Assembly (NCBI GenBank): GCA_024305745.1 | Contig: JAHRBS010000003.1 | Location: 744,001 to 808,000, forward strand | Direction of reading: 5' to 3' | Origin: Polyporus tsugae | Taxonomy: Eukaryota; Basidiomycota; Agaricomycetes; Polyporales; Polyporaceae | Length of the DNA stretch: 64,000 bases | Shown: positions 57,449-64,000 of the stretch, one piece after another | Layout of the letters: the number at the start of each line of letters is the position of its first letter | How positions within the stretch are numbered: position 1 is the stretch's first letter | Program-made: the position numbers and the translations under genes | The notes under the pieces: generated by a model | What the model was told of the DNA's origin: nothing | Seen by the model: only the letters and a program-made list of their open reading frames with translations | The model's database searches: none

Positions 57449-60098
57449 CTATAGCGTATAACGGTACCCGCTCCACTCGTCGCCCTTGTCGCGCTTCGCG
57501 TCCGCGACGCTCTTGTACGACCCGTTCTTCGCCAGCTCCGTCTGGCTGTCGTTGACGCCCTCGATGATCTCGTCGCGCTCGCCCCGCTCGCGCTTCGCGT
57601 TCTCCCGCCGCAGCGCGAGGTGATACACGATCGCCATCACGAGGCCGATCCCGATGTACATCAGCACGATCCCATGCCCGAGCCTGTACCACGGCGCGTC
57701 GTGCGCGCGGTACTGTCCGTACGCGTCAGCTGAGGGGGAGACGGGGGTAGGAAAGGGGGGACGTACGACGTTGGAGGAGACAGCGCCGTTGATGTTGCCG
57801 AACGAAATGACCATCGCGAGCGTGACGCTGCGCTTGTACGAGCCCTCGACGTTGTTCGACACCCACGCGATGATGTTCGGGATCGTCGGGTAGATCCCGC
57901 ACGCCGCGAGGTACACCGCGATGTACGACAGCGTCGCGTTCCGCGACACGATCAGGATGAGGTACCCCGCCAGCCCAACCGAGAACGACAGCCTGCCAGG
58001 TTCGAGTTGGTCAGTCGCCCACGTCAGCCAGGAGCTTTGGTTCGCTTCAGACACAGCAAGGTGCACACGTACATGGTGAGGTATCCGCGATTGCCGTACC
58101 GGTCCGCGACAAGGGCGACGACACAAGTGACGACACACGCCACCGCGTAGACGGGCACGCTCAGCAAGTTCGCAGCAGTCGCGCGGAACCCGAGCTGGCT
58201 GATGATGCTCGGAAGGAACAGCGAGAACGCGTACAGCGGCCCGTCAGCGCCCATGTACAGCAGCACTGTCGCGTCAAGCCCGTCAGCCCCAGTCCGCCCC
58301 TCATTTCTCCCCGATGAAACGACACGCGACATGACACTCACTACCGACCCAAGTTTTCCAGTCGAGGATGCTCTTCCAAATATAGTTCCACTTGAGGCTC
58401 TCGCCCGCCGCGCTGAACTGGTCGTCGGACTGCAGCCGGCGGACGACGAACGTGCGCTCCGCCTCGGTGAGGAACTTGGCCGTGTCCGGAAAGTCCTGGA
58501 TAATGAAGAACGACAGCGCGCCGGCGACGACCGTCGCGAGCCCCTCGATGATGAAGATCCACGCCCACGCCGGTTTTCCCGCGACGCCGTCCAGCTTCGA
58601 GATCGCCGCCTGCAGCAGGACGTCCGCGCCGAGACGGGTGTAATGCAGACGCGACCAGGATCACGCGAGGAGATGCGTATGATTGGCCCAGCGATAGAAG
58701 TATGTCCGGATGTGGAGACGGCGTTCAGTCAGCGCACTCGTCCCCTGGTTCCGCGCGGACGCGGTGTAAGTTCGCGATAGCGTGGAGCACGTACCGCGAG
58801 AAGGCCGCCGAACGCGCCGGAGACCGTGGCAGCAGAGAAGAACAGCGCGGCGCGGATTCCGAACTCGGAACGCTTGTACCAGCTGCACGAGCCCCCATAC
58901 ACAATTAGTCCACCAATCCCGCTCGGAAAACGAAAGCCGGGAAGGAGAAGGGAGAAGGGCGATTGCGGAGATGCCGAGAACTGGGGTCAAGTCCGCATAT
59001 AGCACTCCTTCGAGAGCGGCGATGCACAACGTGCCGTCGTTTCGTAGACCGTTCCTGGCTGTCCGATCTCCGGGAGTGTCGTAACTTTACGAAACGCGCA
59101 CTCGTAGTTCGCCGTTGCGGACTGGGTGGTTCAGAGCGTGACAATGGCTGCCCAGGTCAGAGTGGTCGTGCACCTAGCCGCCCCGCCACATGGACGTACA
59201 GCCCAAGTTCTCCGGCTCCCAGCATCCCACTCCGGGTACCCAAAACACATGCGAACTCACCAGGAGAGATAGTAGTTCACGCCTGGGAACAAGCCGGCTT
59301 CGAACATGCCGAGCAGCCATCGCATACCTGCAATCGGAGAAGAGACCGTCAGAAGATAAAGATACATAATGCCAGCTCGGTAGACGCTTCGAAGCAGGAC
59401 ACGGACCGAGGAGACCGCCGTAGTTGTGCACCAGGCCTTGCACTGTCTGTAAAGGAGCGCATATAGTCAGGTCGTCTGGCCCGTGCGGCCGTGGGGAGGG
59501 GCGGACGCACCATCATGATACCCCAGCAGAACATGAGAAGCGAGAGCCATATTGACGGGCGCAGCCGCTTCAGAAAGACGTTGGACGGCACCTGTGGACA
59601 CGGACGTCAAGCAACGTTCAGCCGCGACGCGTCGGATTGGCGGATGAACACACGCACCTCAAAGATCGCATACGAGAAGAAAAATATCGTGAGGGCGATC
59701 AGGTATTGCTTGTCCGTAATGTGCAAGTCTGTCTCCATGTGGTAGAGCTGTATGTCACATGTCCCTCGACCATCAGCGCACATCACCCCGGCGCGAACGC
59801 GAAACGTTCGAGAATGCAGATGACGCACCTTCGCATTCCCGATGCTGGTCCGGTCCAGGAAGCTGAGCAAGTATAGCAGCGATAGCCACGGCACCAGGTA
59901 CCAGTCCAGCTTCCGTATCAGCCTTTTCTCGTCTATGCCGCTCACGTCGACGTGCGGGTTGTAAATCTCGTGTACCGGCGCGCCATCCCCGTCTTGTGCG
60001 GAAACACGCTCGACCTCGGACGTGCGGCCCTTCTCGTTCGAGTACGTCGACGCGGGCGGAGAACCGGGGGAACCTGTCTTCTTCTCGGGCTGGGGCAT
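57449..60098 (-). CDS. MFS transporter, DAL5/allantoate permease (ACS) type
   Basis: Twelve-helix plasma-membrane permease for small organic anions (allantoate, nicotinate, pantothenate or similar; substrate not predictable). Start at 60098 (MPQPEKKTGSPGSPPAS), cytosolic acidic/polar N-terminus, then RLIRKLDWYLVPWLSLLYLLSFLDRTSIGNAK, the family signature. Further: FFFSYAIFEVPSNVFLKRLRPS, GMRWLLGMFEAGLFPGVNYYLSCWYKRSE, WAWIFIIEGLATVVAGALSFF, LFLPSIISQLGF, ADRYGNRGYL, FGNINGAVSSNVYRAHDAPWY. The tail is basic/acidic (RRENAKRERGERDEIIEG) to TAG at 57449-57451. At least eight introns; every junction I followed kept the frame. Confidence 0.9.
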
Positions 60099-61151
60099 CG
60101 TGAGTTACGCGTCGGGGGTCGGGTTCGGGGTCGTCGACTGGGGATGTGATCAAGAGGGCAATGAGGACGAGACGCAGCGACGCAACGTGGCTCGGGGCGT
60201 GGGCGGGGGATGGAGGGCGCGTCGCAAAACCGCGAAGGCACGCCTCAGCTCCATCTTATATCTTTGGTATGATAAATCCAGAGGTTCGGGAGGAGTCAGG
60301 ACAACGTTAACGCCAGCCTCCGTAAGCCGCGGAAGAGGAGATAGCCGGCAAGTCCTCCGCTGCGCGTTTTAGAAAACGAAGGTCATGGGTTCGCCCACAT
60401 AACATCGATGATTAATTTACTCACTCAAGCTCAAGCCACAAGACGCCGAGTACTTACACACTGTGGGGTTTTCTGCCCAGGAACGCGAACGCAGCTGGCG
60501 AAACGCGCTCGCACGCCTCCGCCTCTGACGTGCAAGTCATCGAATGTTTCTCTCTCACGGGCTGGCATAGCGACAGGAGTGAGAGATGTAGATGTTCGAG
60601 AGCGGTATATGGCCTGGTGGCAATTGGTGTGACGGGAGTGGATAAGTAAAATGTAGGGGGAGCTTGGGATGATCATGAACCGTCCTCGATCGTTGTGGCT
60701 GTGGTAGTCCTTCCCCCCGCACCGGCGAAACCGATTTTGCCGATACTAGTGTGGGGTTACACCTGGGGTATCACTTGGGTAAAACTTCTGAGAAGACGCC
60801 GACGGCTGCGGAAAATATGATCTTCCCCATCCACAAACGCTCATTTGACTGTCCTCAAGCCATGGTTCTGGGTTATCCTGCCATCCGAACAAAGAGTCCC
60901 ATCACGAGAGTATATCGGAATTCAAACTGGAATGACCTTCACCTTCCAGCAACCTTCCAGACCATCCAATCTGCCAGACTCCGCCAGGAACACGGATTGC
61001 GCGTCGCTGCGTCCAGAGAGGGTAACCAAGGGCAGTGCTACAGCTGGACAATGCGGATTTAAGGACGTCACGACGTCGCCGCCCGACTTCCACTCTGTAC
61101 AGGTGACAAGCTCCAATCCCAAACGTCTGGCGTCCGAGGATCTTGGGGAAG
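60099..61151. other. Intergenic upstream of the MFS gene
   Basis: 1.05 kb; frames up to 160 codons overlap the dolichyl-diphosphatase 3' flank without a domain. Nothing else seen. Confidence 0.5.
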
Positions 61152-62098
61152 TCACAAGTTGTATCGCTCCTCCTTGGCAGACGTCCTTTGCCTGTCCCAC
61201 TCCTTCCGCCACAGCAGATACTGCGCCTCCGTCCCGGCATCCGGCCAGACAGTCCATCCGTCTCGTAGACGGAACCACGTACAGAGGGGGTTTGTGAGGC
61301 ACGCCGTCCGAAGCCGACCGAGAAGCGAGTTCGGGAAACGCACGGGAACGAATTCCGCGACGAGATAGTAGGTCGTGCCGAATGCAACGCCGACGCCGAA
61401 GCCCCAGAGGACCTGGCTCGACGTGTGATACAAGAGGTAGTACCTAGATTATGCCTGAGTTAGGCTGTCTTTGGGATCCTAAGACAAGGATTGGACGCAC
61501 CTCGAGTATGCGACTGCAACCGACCACGAGACGATGAAAGCGAAGAGGAAGATGTCGCGCACCCAGTCGAGGAACCTGAAACCGGTGGACACGAACCGGT
61601 GCCGCAGAGAGAAGTGGAGCACGAGGAAGCTGGCGAAATAGCCCATCCACTGACTGTGCGAGGAGGGGAAGCCGTATCCGTCACCTAAGTCCTCTGCAGT
61701 GCACACGCTGAGGACATGGGATGACGCACGAGAAACAATGGGGACTCACCGTTCGGACGGTCCTCCTGCACCATATGCTTCAGCACGTAGTTGAAGCACT
61801 CACACAGCATCTGCCCCGCCCACATCTCCAGAAACACGAGTTCGCGCGTCCACACTGTCAGAACCGCATAGGCTGGCTACGAAACGTGTCAGCGAAGGCC
61901 AATGGGTGGTGCGAAGCAAGGCGCACATTCAGTAGGATGGGACTCAGCGTCAGTAATGCCAATACTTGCGAGGTAGATGAGTTTCCATCGTCTGGTTACA
62001 TTGCTGTTAATGGCATGGTTGGGTTTGCTCCATAAGTGTCAAGGGGGGAAGGACTTACACAAGACGTAGGTCAAGTCCAGCGCTGTACGGGAAGCCAT
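61152..62098 (-). CDS. Dolichyl-diphosphatase (PAP2 family)
   Basis: ER-membrane enzyme that dephosphorylates dolichyl pyrophosphate, recycling the lipid carrier of N-glycosylation (yeast CAX4/CWH8, human DOLPP1). Five exons: 62059-62098, 61927-61991, 61750-61876, 61501-61693 and 61152-61443, 238 aa. Start MASRTALDLTYVLYDG. PAP2 signature 1 is KHMVQEDRP, signature 2 PSSHSQ, and signature 3 SRYYLLYHTSSQVLWG. Hydrophobic helices: VLALLTLSPILLN, WMGYFASFLVLHFSL, DIFLFAFIVSWSVAVAYS, GFGVGVAFGTTYYLV. The C-terminus (LCTWFRLRDGWTVWPDAGTE) is typical of fungal members. All junctions are canonical. Confidence 0.94.
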
Positions 62099-62794
62099 TT
62101 CATGGATAGTCCCCGTATCAGAATTAGAGGTATATAGTGTGAAGTCTAATAGAGGCCAGATACATGTAAACAGGCAGCTGAAGCAAGTCGCAGGAAGATA
62201 AGTTAGCAAGGTGCAGAGGCAGCTTCTGCTGGCCGTCATTCAGACGCTCATCGCTTCGGCGCTTATAGTCGGAGCGCAGGTTCGAACCCAGCTGGTGTCA
62301 TGTACCCAAATAGGGGTAGTCAAAGATGCCGCTTCGGGAGGCGATTCTGAGACGCTTCGCTAACACCGAATCGTTCGTGCCATCGTGGAATCGAGTGGTG
62401 TTTGACCAGGCCGGCCCGGCCATGATCCAAAGATCCTGCCACCACTCTGGGATTCTGAAGCCAAAACAGACAAAATCACGACAAAAATAGGTAAGTAGAC
62501 AGGTTTTTATTGCTCAGGCTCCGCTAAAATATTGTCCACTCGTCGTCGTTACGGACTACTATCAACAACGGCGTTAGTTGTAAGTTACATGAGGCCTAGG
62601 CCTGGGGGCCAATATCCTGCAGCGGGCGCCGCGAAATAAATACCGGTGCTCATTATTGTGGCAGCGGAGGTGGGAGTAGCAAAAAGTGGTTAACATCATC
62701 TTTGCTAAAATTTAAATAATTACTAAGCCAGCTTTCCACCCTCGTTCTCCGAGCCCCCGTCAACCAAGCACGATCAATTGGTACAAGAACTTGA
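62099..62794. other. Intergenic, no gene recognised
   Basis: 0.7 kb between divergent genes; no frame above background. It should contain promoters for both. Confidence 0.5.
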
Positions 62795-64000
62795 ATGCAC
62801 GATACTCGATGCGCGGCCAATACACGTAACACCATCCCAGCCCGGGACACTCCCCACCCGTTCGACCAGCGCTCCGCAGACGTCACCCTCTGCACATCCG
62901 ACTCCGTCCAGTCCCATGTCCACACCATGATCCTCTCCCAAGTCTCCCCGGTCTTCGCGACCATGTTCGAGCTCCCACAACCCCTTACCAGTCAGCAGCC
63001 CGATGACGACGTCGTCTCCCCCGTCCGCTCAGTCGTCTACGTCACAGAGGACAGCAAAGCCCTCGAGCCGCTGCTGCGGCTCTGCTACCCCGTGAGCAAA
63101 GCCGAGCTGCACCACCTGGACGAGATCCAGCCTGCGCTCGAGGCCGCGATCAAGTACGATATGGAGTGGCCGACCGAAGTGCTCACCGCGCGCCTCCTCG
63201 AGTGCGCGGCACAGGGCCTGCTCCAGGTGTGGGCATTCGGGTGCCGCCACGGGTTGGAGCGTCGCGCGAGGGGGAGCGGAAGCCCTGCGAGCGTCCCTCC
63301 CGAGAGGCGAGCGAGAGAAGCTGTCGTTCCTTCCAGACATACCGCAGAGTCTGCAGGTTCTGGACGGCATTTCCGCCGGGCAGTACCTTTGTCTGCTGCA
63401 GTTTGTCCGCTCTGGGGGCGGAGACGAAAGTGTTGCGACTGGCTGCGCCAGCCCTAGTAATACGGTTCAAACGGGGAGCACACTGGCGGGGGTCACTCCC
63501 ACGCTCGGGAATTCGATCGCGCTTCTGAGGCCTCCAAAGGCAGCGACTACGCCGGTGGAACTGAGCGTGATCGCTAACCAGACGGCATTCAAACAACTCC
63601 CGTTCGCGGACGTTGCAGAAATTTCGTTCATAGGGTGCTTTTCAGAAAACGTCCCTTCACCAGATATCTTATGCCGCTGTGAAGACGGGACAGAGTTCAA
63701 GGCGCACCAAAGCGTCCTGTCGCTATACTCACCCGTCCTGAAAGCGCAGATCGCGATGATGAATGCCGCTCGAGCGAGTTCTCAGCCCCCACGGTCGCCA
63801 GAAGAGCTCCCCACCGCGCTCCCCGTTCTCGACCTGGGAGGTCCTTCTGGCGCAATATCCACGCTCCTAGCCATTTGTTATCAACACCGCCCACAGCCTA
63901 GCAAGCTCCTTAGTACTAAACCGTCCGACTGCATCGAACTGCTGGCCGTGGCAACGAAACACAAGATCCAACCCGCCGTCGACCTCGCGTCCGCGCACTG
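62795..64000 (+). CDS. Tandem BTB/POZ domain protein, frameshifted and partial
   Basis: Runs off the right edge. From Met at 62795 the first BTB domain reads HPFDQRSADVTLCTSDSV, VHTMILSQVSPVFATMFELP and ALEPLLRLCYPV. After WAFGCRHGLE the frame changes by a small indel near 63258-63262. The second frame continues as VARGGAEALRASLPRGEREK and stays open to the end, with another BTB-like unit (ADVAEISFIGCF, DGTEFKAHQSVLSLYSPVLK, ELLAVATKHKIQPAVDLA). Such two-BTB proteins occur in Agaricomycetes as putative scaffold or adaptor proteins. Either the shift is a sequencing error or the gene is broken; no intron with consensus borders explains it. Confidence 0.7.

Noticed and set aside
62225..62300. 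Possible second tRNA suggested by GGTTCGAACCC
   Set aside because: A box-B-like sequence only; no acceptor or anticodon stem can be paired around it.
1..64000. CRISPR arrays, bacterial operon features, rRNA genes and LTR retrotransposons
   Set aside because: None seen; the intron-rich eukaryotic structure rules out a prokaryotic window, and no long terminal repeats or reverse-transcriptase motifs were found.

Overview
The window is nuclear DNA from a filamentous basidiomycete. Genes have many short introns (about 45-65 bp, GTRNGT...YAG), there are secreted polysaccharide-active enzymes (an AA9 LPMO 3' end and a GH16 glucanase), and there are families typical of Agaricomycetes (DUF6533 membrane protein, expanded P450s, BCS1-like AAA paralogues, HNH_2 nuclease, BTB proteins). 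A wood- or litter-decaying Agaricomycete, possibly Polyporales, is the best guess; this is inference from gene content. Gene models were spliced by eye; most keep an open frame through every junction.

Layout. 0-5 kb: end of an AA9 LPMO, then a complete GH16 beta-glucanase. 6.6-10 kb: PEX7 and a DUF6533 membrane protein, both minus. 11-15.4 kb: a class II-type sirtuin convergent with cytochrome P450 'A'. 16.6-26 kb: four minus-strand tandem paralogues (called Z1-Z4 here) plus a probable fifth relic. They encode basic/acidic, low-complexity, probably nuclear proteins with an unusual Cys/Trp/His finger, and each begins with a first exon of exactly 35 nt. 26.3-29.3 kb: an EFM7/NNT1-like methyltransferase convergent with an AGC-type Ser/Thr kinase. 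30-40.4 kb: three more P450s (B, C, D) mixed with a decayed sirtuin copy and a decayed kinase fragment, the products of segmental duplication. 41-43.2 kb: CRIPT, a Cys-rich secreted or membrane protein, and tRNA-Val(AAC). 43.6-49.9 kb: an intact BCS1-like AAA ATPase and a damaged paralogue. 52-57.3 kb: an orphan protein, an HNH_2-type gene flanked by a direct repeat, and a 434-bp MITE with TA target duplication. 57.4-64 kb: a DAL5-type MFS transporter, dolichyl-diphosphatase, and a tandem BTB protein with a frameshift that runs off the right edge.

The most interesting part is 16.6-26 kb. Five of six fingers in Z1-Z4 fit C-x2-C-x16-W-x2-H-x3-C with identical spacing; Z1 departs from it. All four genes share the 35-nt, phase-2 first exon although the rest of the proteins have diverged. 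I do not recognise a named domain for this finger. The second theme is duplication: a convergent sirtuin/P450 module and a divergent kinase/P450 module were copied within 25 kb. The P450 copies stayed intact while the sirtuin and kinase copies decayed.
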